Below are positions 43,237 through 53,069 of a DNA stretch of 64,000 nucleotides, in pieces. The notes under the pieces are model-generated. The model saw only the letters and a list, made by a program, of their open reading frames with translations, was not told the origin of the DNA and made no database searches. The stretch lies in contig JAEUIH010000009.1 in NCBI GenBank assembly GCA_016795105.1, forward strand, positions 62,001 to 126,000, written 5' to 3'. Numbering within the stretch: the first letter of the stretch is position 1; each line of letters opens with the position of its first letter. The stretch is from Planctomyces sp. (GTDB lineage: Bacteria > Planctomycetota > Planctomycetia > Planctomycetales > Planctomycetaceae). The position numbers and the translations under genes are program-made.

Positions 43237-45339
43237 ATGAATCAACTGCTCACGATTGTTGTTGCATTTCTGATCGTCGTGGAGCTGCCGGCCCAGGACG
43301 CCGTTCCGGTCGGACAGGAACACCAGGCGTTTTTGAAAGCAGCGGGACAACGACTTCGAGCGGATGATGAATCTCCGAAAACCGTGGAGGAATGGGAGAG
43401 GACAAAATCAGAACTCCGTGCCGGACTTTTGAAAGCCTGGGGAGGGCTTGAGCTTGAGCGATGTGATCTCAGTCCTCAGTTGCTGGGGACAATACCTCGA
43501 GACGGATATCGAATTGAACGATTGCTGATACAGACGATGCCTGGCATCTGGATGACTGCAAATGCCTGGGTTCCTGAACCTGCTGCTGAACGAGCAGGTT
43601 CAACCGGCGAGATGGGTCGGTATCCAGCGGTTCTGTGTGTTCATGGTCACTGGAAGGGGGCCAAACAGGACCCGGTTGTTCAGTCACGATGCATTGGGCT
43701 TGCGAGACTCGGATTTCTCGTCCTGTGTGTCGATGCATTCGGAGCCGGAGAGCGAGCCGTTGGAGAGGCTTTAGGAGAGTATCACGGTGAACTGACGGGC
43801 GCAATGTTGTTACCGGTTGGAATGCCATTGAGTGGGATTCAGGTGTACGAAAATATGCGAGCTGTGGACTACCTGATCAGTCGCAGCGATGTTGACCCGG
43901 AACGCATTGGCATCACGGGAGCGAGTGGAGGCGGCAATCAGACCATGTATGCGGGGGCGTTCGATGAGCGATTTCGCTGCGTTGTTCCCACATGTTCTGT
44001 TGGCAACTACCAATCTTATCTCAGTGCAGCATGTTGTATGTGTGAAGTTGTGCCTGGCGCTCTTCGATTTACTGAAGAGGGCAACGTGCTTGGGCTGGCT
44101 TCGGGACGTGGACTGATGGTGACCAGTGCGACTGAGGATGCGTATCAGTTTTCTGTTGATCAGGCTCGAGTTTCAGTGACACGAGCCACTGAGATTTCAC
44201 GCCTGATCGGTGGAACAGAGGTGCGTCACACGATTATCGAATCACCGCACCACTACAACGAGCCGATGCGTGAAGCAATGTATGGCTGGATGACACTGCA
44301 TCTGAAGGGTGAAGGGGATGGTTCGCCGATACCGGAGCCTGAGATACAACCTGAAGATCCTGAGGTGATTCGATGTTTCCCCAGGGATACTCGGCCAGAT
44401 GACTACGTCACCCTTCCGAGATTTGCGGCGCGGGAAGCAAACAGGATTCTGGAGGAACGGTCAAAGCGGAAACATCCTGCGTTTTTTGAATCGAAGGCGC
44501 AGCGATCTGAGGAAAAGGAGATTCTGAAAGGATTACTCGGGGGACCTGTTCAGTCTGGCGATTTGAAAACCGCCGTTCATCCGGTTATGGACAAAGAAGG
44601 GCGAGCAGAACCCTGGGGCGAGCTCGTGCTGGAGAGCGAGCCCGGAATTGTTTTGAGGGCAATGGTCGATTCAGTAGAGAAAGGCGTCGATTCTGCGGGA
44701 TCTCGACTGATGCTGCTTGTTGACACCGAACGCCGGTGCGATCAGGTCATTCGCAGTGATGAAGCGAGACGTCTTCGAGGTGAAGGATTCCGAATACTCG
44801 CAGTAGAGTTACGAGGCACGGGCCGCCTTGCCAATCCATCCGACGCGATTGCCAACGCCGCGGACCATAATTCTGCGGAGTGGTCACTGTGGATTGGACG
44901 GCCGCTGATCGGCCAGTGGTGTCATGACATTCGCAGAACGCTGGATGCTATGGCGGAAATCGAAGGCGGACTGCCGGAGGAGATCGAGATTTCCGGGGAG
45001 AAGTCGTCGGCCTTTGTTTCACTCACGGCAGCGGTGCTGGATGAACGAATCGATCATGTACACGCGTACGACCTTGTCGCCACCTTTGTGAGTGAGACAC
45101 CATACCGCGGACTGCGACTGGGGATCCTGATTCCGGGACTGTTCAGAGAAACTGGCGACGTCGCGGACATTGCAGCGCTGATGTGCCCTCGCCGATTGAC
45201 GATCTATGATGCCGTCAACGGTAATGGAGATGTTTTGGATGCGGAAGAATGCCGCAGTATTTTTGAATGGACTGAGTTTATCTACAGGTCATCCGGCGTC
45301 TCGGAGAATTTTCGAAATACAGGTTCAGGACATGACTGA
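43237..45339 (+). CDS. Exported tandem alpha/beta-hydrolase (acetyl-xylan-esterase-like)
   Basis: This 700-residue protein has an N-terminal signal ([17 protein letters not shown]). The first hydrolase domain (about 90-360) has [11 protein letters not shown], a nucleophile elbow [13 protein letters not shown] with S230, and a likely His in [12 protein letters not shown]. The second half (about 400-690) repeats the fold pattern ([24 protein letters not shown]), but where an elbow GxSxG is expected it has SGEKSSA (about 586-592), so it is probably not catalytic in the same way. A role in removing acyl groups from polysaccharides is an inference from family resemblance. The 3' end overlaps the convergent AAA ATPase gene by 15 bases. 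Confidence 0.82.
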   Translation: MNQLLTIVVAFLIVVELPAQDAVPVGQEHQAFLKAAGQRLRADDESPKTVEEWERTKSELRAGLLKAWGGLELERCDLSPQLLGTIPRDGYRIERLLIQTMPGIWMTANAWVPEPAAERAGSTGEMGRYPAVLCVHGHWKGAKQDPVVQSRCIGLARLGFLVLCVDAFGAGERAVGEALGEYHGELTGAMLLPVGMPLSGIQVYENMRAVDYLISRSDVDPERIGITGASGGGNQTMYAGAFDERFRCVVPTCSVGNYQSYLSAACCMCEVVPGALRFTEEGNVLGLASGRGLMVTSATEDAYQFSVDQARVSVTRATEISRLIGGTEVRHTIIESPHHYNEPMREAMYGWMTLHLKGEGDGSPIPEPEIQPEDPEVIRCFPRDTRPDDYVTLPRFAAREANRILEERSKRKHPAFFESKAQRSEEKEILKGLLGGPVQSGDLKTAVHPVMDKEGRAEPWGELVLESEPGIVLRAMVDSVEKGVDSAGSRLMLLVDTERRCDQVIRSDEARRLRGEGFRILAVELRGTGRLANPSDAIANAADHNSAEWSLWIGRPLIGQWCHDIRRTLDAMAEIEGGLPEEIEISGEKSSAFVSLTAAVLDERIDHVHAYDLVATFVSETPYRGLRLGILIPGLFRETGDVADIAALMCPRRLTIYDAVNGNGDVLDAEECRSIFEWTEFIYRSSGVSENFRNTGSGHD

Positions 45340-46707
45340 GAAGTAGTTCTCCACGGCTGCGTCAAAGGCTGCTTTTGACAGAGAGAGCGGTTCTCCGTGG
45401 AACTGACAATAGTTTCGGACCTGGAGAAGCAGGTCTCGTGGCTGGCAGAGTCGAAATGGACGATAGACGGACTTGTAGTGCGTTTCGATCAGGTAATCGA
45501 TCACATCTGGGTCGTGTTGAAAGTTCATGACCCCGCACATGATTTTACAGAGTTCCCGAAACTCCGCTTCACTCGGGTCCGGCACTTCAATCTTGTACGG
45601 AATACGACGCAGGAACGCTCCGTCGACGAGGTCTTTGGGTTCAAGGTTTGTGGAGAAGATGATCAGCTGATCGAACGGAACCTGAATCTTCTTTCCGTTG
45701 GGCATATTGAGAAAGTCGTAGCGTTTTTCGAGCGGCACAATCCAGCGGTTGAGGAGCATGTCCACCGGCATTTTTTGTCGACCAAAGTCGTCGATGACCA
45801 GAGTACCGCAGTTGCTCTTCACCTGCAGAGGTGATTCGCAGATTCGTGACGTGGGATTCTGCGTCACTTCCAGTTCATCCATGGTCAATTCACCACCAGC
45901 GATGACAGTTGGACGTCTGATCTGGACCCAGCGGCGATCGATGTCCTGTGAATCGAGCAGAGTACTGGATGGTGTCGACTCTTTGACTTCATCGTGAATA
46001 CCGGGGTCAAAGATTCGCATGATCTCGCCTTCGATTTCGATCGCGCGAGGAATCCAGACGGTGGAGCCAAACGCTGAAGTGACGCGTTCGGCGATACTCG
46101 TTTTTCCGTTCCCTGGTTCGCCAAAGAGGAACATACCTCGACCTGAATTGATGGCAGGTCCAAGCCGATTCATCATGGACTGGTTGATGATCAGGCCCTT
46201 AAAGGCGCGTTCAAGATCAACTCGTGTGACAACTTGCCCGGCAATTGTCTGAGCGGCGACGGATGAACGATATTCATCAAGACTGACAGGAACTGAACCA
46301 AAATAGGTGCTTTCGTCCGAGTATCGTCGAGCGCGATCGCGGCCGAAGTCGGTGATGCAGTATTCCGAGTCACCTGTTGCTGTTGTTCCGCTGAGGTCAA
46401 TATGTTTGTCGGAGCGGAGCTGTTTCAGAAGGGGCTCAAGGATTCGATACGGAAGTTTCAGCTGAGCGGCAATCCTGCGTCCGGTGTCGCTTCCGATCTG
46501 AAAAAGAAACTTGATGATGATCTTCTCGACGATGATCTGCGGAATACCAATTTCCTTCAGGCTTCTCGGTTGCCTGGGCACGAAGGTGCCTGTTTCTTTG
46601 ACGGGCGCTTTGCTCCCGTCTGCACTGCCAAGCAGATTGTTGACACGACTGAAAAGGTCATCGAGATTCGAAGACGAAGTTCCAGATCGGACCTGAGGGT
46701 TTCCCAT
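45325..46707 (-). CDS. AAA ATPase with N-terminal winged-helix-like region
   Basis: This 460-residue protein has an N-terminal part (about 45-150) that looks like a winged helix ([25 protein letters not shown]). The AAA core follows with Walker [10 protein letters not shown] (about 200), Walker B TLVIDDFG and an Arg-finger-like region near [18 protein letters not shown], then a C-terminal helical lid. It is cytoplasmic. The substrate or partner is not recognisable; neighbours do not suggest one. Candidates are a chromosome, secretion or regulatory ATPase. It is convergent with the hydrolase gene and divergent from the isomerase gene. Confidence 0.82.
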   Translation of the reverse strand: MGNPQVRSGTSSSNLDDLFSRVNNLLGSADGSKAPVKETGTFVPRQPRSLKEIGIPQIIVEKIIIKFLFQIGSDTGRRIAAQLKLPYRILEPLLKQLRSDKHIDLSGTTATGDSEYCITDFGRDRARRYSDESTYFGSVPVSLDEYRSSVAAQTIAGQVVTRVDLERAFKGLIINQSMMNRLGPAINSGRGMFLFGEPGNGKTSIAERVTSAFGSTVWIPRAIEIEGEIMRIFDPGIHDEVKESTPSSTLLDSQDIDRRWVQIRRPTVIAGGELTMDELEVTQNPTSRICESPLQVKSNCGTLVIDDFGRQKMPVDMLLNRWIVPLEKRYDFLNMPNGKKIQVPFDQLIIFSTNLEPKDLVDGAFLRRIPYKIEVPDPSEAEFRELCKIMCGVMNFQHDPDVIDYLIETHYKSVYRPFRLCQPRDLLLQVRNYCQFHGEPLSLSKAAFDAAVENYFSVMS

Positions 46708-47108
46708 TACTCCTGCTCCACAATCACCAGATTTGCCCGCGTTGAGAAAAGGTCATTGGGCATTTGAGGATTTAGGTCGTGGCAGGGAGGAGGTCAAATG
46801 GCGTTGAAACTGAACGGCAATTCGGCACAATCCTGCTATTCTGTGTTCCCGGTCGTGTGGCTTGTGCGATGCAACTCGCTCTCATCCTCGGATTCAGTAT
46901 CTCAAGTGCAATCGATACAACTGGAATGATCGGATCAGTTGATGCTCAGGAGACCAGAGAGCGATTGATAATGAGTCATGACTCGATGGATTGAGTCGTG
47001 TTTTTTTCCAGATTTGAGAAAGATGGGTGGCTCAAGTCCGGAAGCCCAAAGGGGACCTATGTGCTTTTCGCCTTTTCAGCGTCACTTGAACCACGGAAAT
47101 GACTCAGC
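46708..47108. other. 401-base divergent intergenic region
   Basis: This separates the AAA ATPase (minus) and the isomerase gene (plus) and should contain both promoters. A 43-codon plus-strand frame, 46798-46929, follows a strong AGGGAGGAGG site, but its product has no recognisable feature. No convincing RNA structure or repeat was seen. Confidence 0.4.
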
Positions 47109-47936
47109 ATGAAGTTTGCAATCTGTCAGGAGTTGTATGAGAACACCAGTTGGAACGATCAGTGTCGACTGATTGCGGAGGCGGGTTACCAGGGCATCGA
47201 AGTTGCGCCATTTACCATATCAACTCGGCTTGCCGAAGTACCGAGCAGTGTCTTCTTCGAAATGAAGCAGACGGCAGAGGATCATGGACTGCAGGTCATC
47301 GGACTTCACTGGTTGCTGGCGAAGACAGAAGGCCTGCATCTGACATCCCCGGAAGTAAATGTTCAGCGCGCAACGACAGAATATTTGAAACTCCTTGCGG
47401 GAGTTTGTGCAAAGCTGGGAGGCAACGTTCTCGTTTTCGGTTCTCCTCAGCAAAGAAATCTTTTACCCGGTGTGACTCGAAATGATGCTTTGAAGTATGC
47501 AGCAGAAGTCTTCAGGGCAGCGATGCCCACATTTGCAGACGAAGGAGTTGAGCTTTGCATGGAGCCACTGACTTCTCGTGAAACGAACTTCATCAACACG
47601 TGCGCAGAAGCGGTTGAATTGATCAGACTTGTTGATCATTCAGCGATGAAGCTTCATCAGGATGTCAAGGCGATGCTTGGAGCAGAGCAGGAATCGATTC
47701 CCGTGCTGATCGCGAAATATCGCGAAATTTGCGGGCATTTTCATGTAAACGACACCAATCTGCTTGGGCCAGGCATGGGCGAAACAGACTTTCATCCCAT
47801 CCTGAAAGCGCTTGTTGATTCAGGTTACTCAGGTTGGGTCAGTGTTGAAGTGTTTGACTACTCACCAGGAGCGCAGCACATTGCAGTGACGAGTATCGAG
47901 ACGATGCGAAGGGTGTTGAAGGACCTTGGATGTTGA
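47109..47936 (+). CDS. Sugar phosphate isomerase/epimerase (AP endonuclease 2-like TIM barrel)
   Basis: This 275-residue protein has the family signatures: MKFAICQELYENTSWNDQC at the start, EAGYQGIEVAPF, VIGLHWLLA, ELCMEPLTSRETNF with a metal-binding Glu, MKLHQDVKAM with His/Asp ligands, ICGHFHVNDTN and GWVSVEVFDYSPG with a terminal Glu ligand. These fit a divalent-metal epimerase/isomerase of the xylose isomerase-like fold. Substrate is unknown; tagatose/psicose epimerase or hydroxypyruvate isomerase activities occur in the family. Cytoplasmic. It is flanked by long non-coding stretches, so it is probably monocistronic. Confidence 0.9.
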   Translation: MKFAICQELYENTSWNDQCRLIAEAGYQGIEVAPFTISTRLAEVPSSVFFEMKQTAEDHGLQVIGLHWLLAKTEGLHLTSPEVNVQRATTEYLKLLAGVCAKLGGNVLVFGSPQQRNLLPGVTRNDALKYAAEVFRAAMPTFADEGVELCMEPLTSRETNFINTCAEAVELIRLVDHSAMKLHQDVKAMLGAEQESIPVLIAKYREICGHFHVNDTNLLGPGMGETDFHPILKALVDSGYSGWVSVEVFDYSPGAQHIAVTSIETMRRVLKDLGC

Positions 47937-48216
47937 TCATCAGAGGGCATCGAAGGTGCTGATGATGACTCAATGATGAACGAAGTGACTTTCAAACTGG
48001 TGCGACGACTTCAAAAAAAGTTTTGTCTCGGCATGGAATGAAGTCGAACAAGTCTTGCGTTATTCATGTGATTGCTTACGATTCCGCTCGAGTTACAGCA
48101 GATTCTGTTGTACTGCATTGGATGCATCGTGGTTTAGGAAGAAGCCAAACAGCGGACTCCACAACGGTCATCAAATCAGAATGGAATCTGCATCATCAGT
48201 GTCAATGTGACGTTGG
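47937..48216. other. Non-coding stretch upstream of the histone-like gene
   Basis: No frame with a ribosome-binding site, repeat or convincing RNA fold was found between the isomerase stop and the extended -10 at 48217. It may hold regulatory sites for the Lys/Ala-rich protein. Confidence 0.4.
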
Positions 48217-48225
48217 TGATATGAT
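48217..48225 (+). promoter_or_regulatory. Extended -10 promoter of the histone-like gene
   Basis: TGATATGAT has the TGn extension and a TATGAT hexamer (48220-48225), which can act without a good -35; none is obvious. Transcription would start near 48232. The resulting leader of about 87 bases excludes an in-frame start at 48229 and supports the GTG at 48319. Confidence 0.4.
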
Positions 48226-48318
48226 GTTTTGGGTTGTGGTTGTTCCTGTCAGTTTTTGAAGCCCGGTAAGCTGCGGCAGGACGGCCACTCAGTTCAACTT
48301 TTGGATGGAGGAACGATC

Positions 48319-48429
48319 GTGGCAAAGAAAGCTGCAAAGAAGGCTGCAAAGAAGGCCGCAACAAGCAAGCCAGCTGCAAAGAAGGCTGCAAAGAAGGCCC
48401 CGGCCAAGAAGAAGGCAGCGAAGAAGTAA
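48319..48429 (+). CDS. 36-residue Lys/Ala-rich histone-H1-like DNA-binding protein
   Basis: GTG 48319 follows GGAGGA with ideal spacing. The product consists almost only of Lys and Ala with a few Pro, Thr and Ser (MAKKAAKKAAKKAATSKPAA, then four further AKK/PAKKK units). This is the composition of histone H1 tails and bacterial H1-like proteins (HctB, AlgP, the tails of some Hup/Lsr2 proteins). Low-complexity Lys/Ala peptides bind DNA through charge. A dedicated promoter-like sequence upstream and a strong terminator right after the stop support a real, separately expressed gene. It could alternatively interact with RNA or polyphosphate. Confidence 0.78.
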   Translation: MAKKAAKKAAKKAATSKPAAKKAAKKAPAKKKAAKK

Positions 48430-48457
48430 TCTCTGAATTACCTCTTCCGAATCATCG

Positions 48458-48494
48458 GCGACTGACAACTTTGGTTGTCAGTCGCTTTTTTTTT
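48458..48494 (+). terminator. Strong intrinsic terminator of the histone-like gene
   Basis: Perfect 12-bp stem GCGACTGACAAC / GTTGTCAGTCGC (48458-48469, 48474-48485) with a TTTG loop, followed by nine consecutive T residues. It is the clearest rho-independent terminator in the window. Confidence 0.93.
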
Positions 48495-48663
48495 GCGCCT
48501 CCCACACCACACCTCCCCTCCCCCATATCGCCGGAATAATCCGAACCGTCATCCTGGCACACACCTTTCCCGCGATTCATCTTTGCACTTTGAGTCAAGT
48601 TTCGCCCGCCGGGCTCGATGACTCGGTCCATATCAGAACAACAGCAATGGCGGGAGTGCGCGC

Positions 48664-49704
48664 ATGGTTCGGAGTGTTGTGGATCTCTTTCAGCAGCTTG
48701 CCCGGAACGAATTTGGGTTCTTTGCGAGACTGCAGTCCGTCTGCGAACTGATGTCGACCACATTTTCCACTGTGACTTCCGATCATTCACTGGGAGATGT
48801 TGTTGCACGTCGCGATCCCATGCAGATTGGACCACAGATTGTGCTGGATGCATCGAAACAGGATGTGATCGGGCTTCTTAAGCATTCCACCATTCTGAGA
48901 TGTATCCCCAGATATCTCAATACCTTAAAGGAAGGTGACAGGGACCGAGCAATTCTCGCGACGAATGTCTGCGACCTCGTGACTCGACGATCCCCCGTTC
49001 TTCCGACAACAGCAACACCGCTCGACGCTCTGGAAGTCATGCTGCGACAGTCTGTGGACTGTATATTGGTATACGATGATCCTGCGTCCGTGAAAGGCAT
49101 CATCACACCGATGAACTTCGCGTGCATCATGCTGTTGTACTATCGGGTTTACCATCAGTTGCAGCCATTGCAGCGATTGCGACTGGTAGACCTCGACAGT
49201 GATTTGTCACTCGACGAAATTTTCTGCCGAGGGGCACAGACATCCCGGGATGTGATGAGTTCCCCGTTTGCGCTGCATTCGAGAGAGCCGGTTGCTGCCG
49301 CGATTCAGCTACTGCACGATCAGCGAGCATCACATGTTCCGTTGACAGATGACAATGGTCAGCTTTGCGGCGTGGTGAGCCAGAATGATATTCTTCTGGC
49401 ACTGCAGCCCCCCGGGCGACCTCATCTGGCGGACTTCTCAGTTCCGCTGCCAGCCGTCACAGACCTACTGGCATCCGGTCATGAACCGACGCTGTCAGAG
49501 CCCGTCAGTAGTGTTGCTCGCAGCAGGCTCGTCTCTGTGACGCCAACAACTCGATTGACTGAAACCCTGGCGCTGTTAACTGAGACGGGACGGGACATTG
49601 TTGTCGTGCAGGAGCAGGCCCAGTTTCTGGGCGTTGTTTCACTCATCGATATTGTGCGTGTGTTTAGAACACTGATGAGGCTACAGACGATCAAAGGAAA
49701 CTGA
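48664..49704 (+). CDS. Multi-CBS-domain protein
   Basis: This 346-residue protein has GGGAG seven bases before ATG. At least three CBS modules are visible: about 103-160 (VTRRSPVLPTTATPLDALEVM...GIITPMNF), 195-250 (VMSSPFALHSREPVAAAIQLL...CGVVSQNDILLAL) and 282-335 (RLVSVTPTTRLTETLALL...LGVVSLIDIVRVF). The N-terminal 85 residues may be a fourth, degenerate module. CBS pairs bind adenosine nucleotides such as AMP, ATP or SAM and regulate an attached enzyme or channel; none is fused here. It is soluble. The partner is unknown. Confidence 0.9.
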   Translation: MVRSVVDLFQQLARNEFGFFARLQSVCELMSTTFSTVTSDHSLGDVVARRDPMQIGPQIVLDASKQDVIGLLKHSTILRCIPRYLNTLKEGDRDRAILATNVCDLVTRRSPVLPTTATPLDALEVMLRQSVDCILVYDDPASVKGIITPMNFACIMLLYYRVYHQLQPLQRLRLVDLDSDLSLDEIFCRGAQTSRDVMSSPFALHSREPVAAAIQLLHDQRASHVPLTDDNGQLCGVVSQNDILLALQPPGRPHLADFSVPLPAVTDLLASGHEPTLSEPVSSVARSRLVSVTPTTRLTETLALLTETGRDIVVVQEQAQFLGVVSLIDIVRVFRTLMRLQTIKGN

Positions 49705-49801
49705 CTTCGCAGAGGTGTTCAGTTTACAGGCAGGCTGACGTTCCCATACTCTGCCCCGGAGAGATCCTGGTATTTCCCCCAGTGAACCGGAGAACTTTGC
49801 A

Positions 49802-50368
49802 ATGAACAGGTTTGCCCCCGCAATTCGTTCGAGCGCGTTGCTGACGTGCATGGTGATCTATCTGCTGTGTGTGTTCGGTCAAATTTCTCTGACGCGACCT
49901 GGCCTTGCCAACTCTTCGGCCCAAAGCGAAGCTGCTGCCGTTTCAGACGCAGACATTGAGAAGCAGATTCGCCATACTCTGAGTGCTCAGACGGACGCCT
50001 GGAATGCTGGCGATATCGAAGGATTTATGGACGGATATGTTCGATCAGAAAAGTTGCGATTCGCGAGCGGGAATACCGTTCAGCAGGGTTGGCAGGCGAC
50101 TCTTGATCGATATCGAAAGTCGTATGACAGTCGCGAAAAGATGGGAGTGCTGAAATTCAGTGATCTGGAGATTCGCATTGTGTCTCAGGAGTTCGCGGAG
50201 GTCTTTGGTCGATTTCACCTGACTCGTGATCCGTCTGTTGGTGATGCGGAAGGGCTTTTCACTCTGCTAATGCAGGAGACAGATGGTCGCTGGCTGGTAC
50301 TACACGACCATACGTCTGCGGCTCCACCGGAAGCACGGAACGTCCCGCCTGAGGAATCGAAGAACTAA
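49802..50368 (+). CDS. Exported NTF2/SnoaL-like (DUF4440) protein
   Basis: This 188-residue protein has GGAGAA upstream of ATG. An N-terminal signal or anchor (LLTCMVIYLLCVFGQISL) is followed by a small cone-shaped NTF2-like domain: EKQIRHTLSAQTDAWNAGDI, FMDGYVRSEKLRFASG, and the closing TDGRWLVLHDHTS. The family covers isomerases, dehydratases and simple ligand-binding proteins, and no catalytic assignment is possible. The periplasmic or lipid-facing location is inferred from the signal. It stands alone, with long gaps on both sides. Confidence 0.85.
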   Translation: MNRFAPAIRSSALLTCMVIYLLCVFGQISLTRPGLANSSAQSEAAAVSDADIEKQIRHTLSAQTDAWNAGDIEGFMDGYVRSEKLRFASGNTVQQGWQATLDRYRKSYDSREKMGVLKFSDLEIRIVSQEFAEVFGRFHLTRDPSVGDAEGLFTLLMQETDGRWLVLHDHTSAAPPEARNVPPEESKN

Positions 50369-50733
50369 TTACTCGGGACAATACCCAGTTGCAGAATACG
50401 AAACCAGATGTTCGATTCAGCAATCGTCAGGGGAAGAGATCGCAGCGGCCCAGAGAGGACATGAAAAGGTGGAGTCGTTCTTGGCGATAGAGCGTCTTAT
50501 TTTCTCCGTGTCGCGACACTATGCTTCGGATCGAGAAACCTCGTCAAGAGGGGTTGAGTGAGGTGTTCGGAAAGTCCTAAGGGGCCTGCAGAGTCAATGC
50601 ATTGGCCAAATCTGTCTGAAAAACAGGCGCTTTTTCGTGGAGACCTTGCATGCCGAGCTGAGCCGTCTACAGTTTGTCGACGGAACGGTAATCCGTATGG
50701 AAGAATTGTGTCTGGTCTTCAGAGAGAGTGTTC
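50369..50733. other. 365-base gap upstream of pyrK
   Basis: Short frames occur but none has both a ribosome-binding site and protein-like composition. No repeat, terminator or RNA fold was recognised. It presumably holds the pyrK promoter. Confidence 0.4.
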
Positions 50734-51630
50734 ATGTCTTCGTCCTCCAGTCCGAGCGGCAGCTGTTTGCCAGGTATGGTATTCAATGCTGTTCAGGAGC
50801 AGGCAACGGTAGAATTTGTCAGGCCGATGGCCACCAACACATGGGTGGTTCGCCTGAAAGCGCCGGAGATCGCTAAACGAATGATCCCTGGCCAGTTCTT
50901 TATGGTACGCCCGGCGAGTGGATCAGACCCGTTGCTTGGACGGCCGTTTGCACTCTATGACATCTGCCACGATTCAAATGGCGTTGTTAGTGGTCTGGAA
51001 TTTGGGTTTGTTACCGTTGGGAAGATGACGTCTCTGATGCAGCAGTGGACGCCAGGAGAAACCGTTCAGCTCTGGGGACCGCTTGGAAATGGATTCCCGC
51101 CGGTGGCCTGTGAACATCTGATTTGTGTTGCGGGAGGAATTGGCCAGACGCCTTTCCGTGCGGTGATGCAGGAAGCCCTTGGGAATCGTATCTATGGGCA
51201 TCCTCCCAATCGCAGAGGTGCAAAACCTGTAAAGGCCACCCTTTTGTATGGAGTCCGATCGAAAGACTATCTTGCAGGTCTGGATGACTTCCGGATCCCT
51301 GGACTGGAAGTGCAGATTGCAACGGATGACGGCACAGCAGGGCACCCCGGATATGTGACGGAGCTACTGAAACAGCAACTGAACCAGCGTACTGACGGAG
51401 TCCATGTTTACTGTTGTGGCCCCGAGCCGATGATGCATGCAGTTGCCACCGAATGTGCTCGACGCGGCGTTCGATGCTGGCTATCGCTGGAAACGCCAAT
51501 GGCCTGCGGCTTTGGTGCCTGTTTCAGCTGTGTTACAAAAGTGAAGGAACCTGATGGCAGCTGGGACTACCGCAGAACGTGTGTGGAAGGCCCGGTCTTC
51601 GATGCGTCGACGCTGGTGTTTTCAGAATGA
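50734..51630 (+). CDS. pyrK: Dihydroorotate dehydrogenase electron-transfer subunit (PyrK) or related ferredoxin-reductase-like protein
   Basis: ATG 50734 gives 298 residues; GTG 50728 is also possible, and an AGAGAGAG site lies before both. The FAD domain has [11 protein letters not shown] and RPFALYD (RxYS-like). The NAD domain has [10 protein letters not shown] and [14 protein letters not shown]. The C-terminal [2Fe-2S] site is [13 protein letters not shown]...C. This order is that of PyrK, which shuttles electrons from dihydroorotate oxidation (PyrDB) to NAD+ in pyrimidine synthesis. No pyrD lies in the window, so the partner must be elsewhere. A related hydrogenase or sulfide reductase subunit is less likely. 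Confidence 0.9.
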   Translation: MSSSSSPSGSCLPGMVFNAVQEQATVEFVRPMATNTWVVRLKAPEIAKRMIPGQFFMVRPASGSDPLLGRPFALYDICHDSNGVVSGLEFGFVTVGKMTSLMQQWTPGETVQLWGPLGNGFPPVACEHLICVAGGIGQTPFRAVMQEALGNRIYGHPPNRRGAKPVKATLLYGVRSKDYLAGLDDFRIPGLEVQIATDDGTAGHPGYVTELLKQQLNQRTDGVHVYCCGPEPMMHAVATECARRGVRCWLSLETPMACGFGACFSCVTKVKEPDGSWDYRRTCVEGPVFDASTLVFSE

Positions 51631-51637
51631 CGGGCAT

Positions 51638-53062
51638 CTATGAAATGATGTCATGAACAATTCGTCCGTAGATATCCGTGGGGCGGAAGTCTCGACCCGC
51701 ATGCCGGAAAGTCAATTGTTCATGATTCAAGCCCATCAGATGCAGGATTGTGGCGTGCATATCGTGCATATGGACTTTGCCTTCGACCGCGTTTTGACCG
51801 ATTTCATCAGTGGCACCCCACGCAAAGCCTGGTTTTACGCCACCGCCAGCCAGGAACATCGTGAAGCCTGATGGGTTGTGATCGCGTCCATCGGCTCCCT
51901 GAGAAAATGGAGTTCTGCCGAATTCTCCTCCCCACCAAACGAGTGTATCTTCCAGAAGTCCACGTTCCTTCAGATCATGTAGCAGTGCTGCGACAGGGCG
52001 ATCTGTTGCCATTGCATGATCTGCGTGTATGGGCATATTGGAGTGCTGATCCCATCGCGGGTTTGGACTCTCATCTGCGTAGTTGACCTGCACAAATCTG
52101 ACACCAGCCTCGCAGAGTCGTCGGGCGAGCAGGCACTGTCGGCCGAATTCGTCGGTAGCTTTTTCTCCGATCCCGTATGACTGCTGAGTCGACAAGGACT
52201 CCTGAGAGATATCCAGAACTTCAGGAGCGGCACTCTGCATTCGCCACGCGAGATCAAAGCTTCTGAGCACGGCTTGTTGTCGCGAATCCGGTACTCCAGC
52301 GCGTTCAAGCTGCAGTTGGTTAATCCGTTGCATCAGTGCAAACCGTCGACTGGCATCTTCGTGCTTTAGTAGTGGGTTCCGAATGTGGTCGATGGTCATT
52401 TTGTCGATTGGCTTCCATGCCTTGCCGATCGCCGTCCCCTGAAACACGGCTGGAAGGAACCCATTGGAGTAATTTCTTGGGCCACCTTTCTCGTCTGACG
52501 GCTGAAGCGAGACGAATCCGGGGAGGTTTTGGTTTTCTGTACCCAGGCCGTACATCACCCACGAGCCAATCGAGGGGCGAATCAGGGTTGTGGCGCCTGT
52601 GTGCAGGAAGAGAGTCGCGGGACCATGAGCAACACCTTCGGTGTGGACGCCATGCAGGAAGCACAGGTCATCGACATGTTTAGCGATTTCAGGGAATAAT
52701 TCTGAGACCTGTCGGCCACATTCGCCATAGGTGTGAAATTTCCAGAGCGGCTTCATCAGTCGTTGCTGGGTGACTTTTCCAAAATCCCCAAAACGAACTC
52801 CGGTAAAATCAATAGACTTACCATCGTTGTGAATCAATTCCGGCTTTGGATCAAATGTATCAACATGACTGGGACCACCCTGCATAAAGAGGAAGATCAC
52901 TCTCTTCGCCCGGGCCGGGTACATCGGCTGGCATTCGACCAGTGATTCTCCGTTGATCGTCGAATCAGTACGTTCAGATGCCATCAGCGTATTCATAGCC
53001 AGCGTGCCAAAGCCACACGCTGATGATCCAAGCCAGTCTCTGCGATTCAGTTCGAGTCTCAT
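51638..53062 (-). CDS. DUF1501 protein with twin-arginine leader (cluster 2)
   Basis: The start at 53062 gives 474 residues with the leader MRLELNRRDWLGSSACGFG (R7-R8, Tat-type). The longer frame runs into the upstream cytochrome gene. Core motifs are FLFMQGGPSHVDTFDPKPEL, CLLARRLCEAGVRFVQVN, WDQHSN and GGEFGRTPFSQGADGRDHN. It starts seven bases after the stop of the cytochrome c protein gene, so the two form an operon in the order DUF1549/1553 then DUF1501. The biochemical role is unknown; conserved His/Asp residues suggest a metal-dependent fold related to sulfatases. Confidence 0.93.
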   Translation of the reverse strand: MRLELNRRDWLGSSACGFGTLAMNTLMASERTDSTINGESLVECQPMYPARAKRVIFLFMQGGPSHVDTFDPKPELIHNDGKSIDFTGVRFGDFGKVTQQRLMKPLWKFHTYGECGRQVSELFPEIAKHVDDLCFLHGVHTEGVAHGPATLFLHTGATTLIRPSIGSWVMYGLGTENQNLPGFVSLQPSDEKGGPRNYSNGFLPAVFQGTAIGKAWKPIDKMTIDHIRNPLLKHEDASRRFALMQRINQLQLERAGVPDSRQQAVLRSFDLAWRMQSAAPEVLDISQESLSTQQSYGIGEKATDEFGRQCLLARRLCEAGVRFVQVNYADESPNPRWDQHSNMPIHADHAMATDRPVAALLHDLKERGLLEDTLVWWGGEFGRTPFSQGADGRDHNPSGFTMFLAGGGVKPGFAWGATDEIGQNAVEGKVHMHDMHATILHLMGLNHEQLTFRHAGRDFRPTDIYGRIVHDIIS

Positions 53063-53069
53063 GAAACGC

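Noticed and set aside
46798-46929. 43-codon frame with a strong Shine-Dalgarno sequence
   Set aside because: No recognisable product, no terminator, and the composition is not protein-like. Kept only as a note in the intergenic entry.
48229-48318. N-terminal extension of the Lys/Ala-rich protein
   Set aside because: A start at 48229 precedes the likely transcription start and adds 30 residues unlike the rest, while GTG 48319 has an ideal ribosome-binding site.
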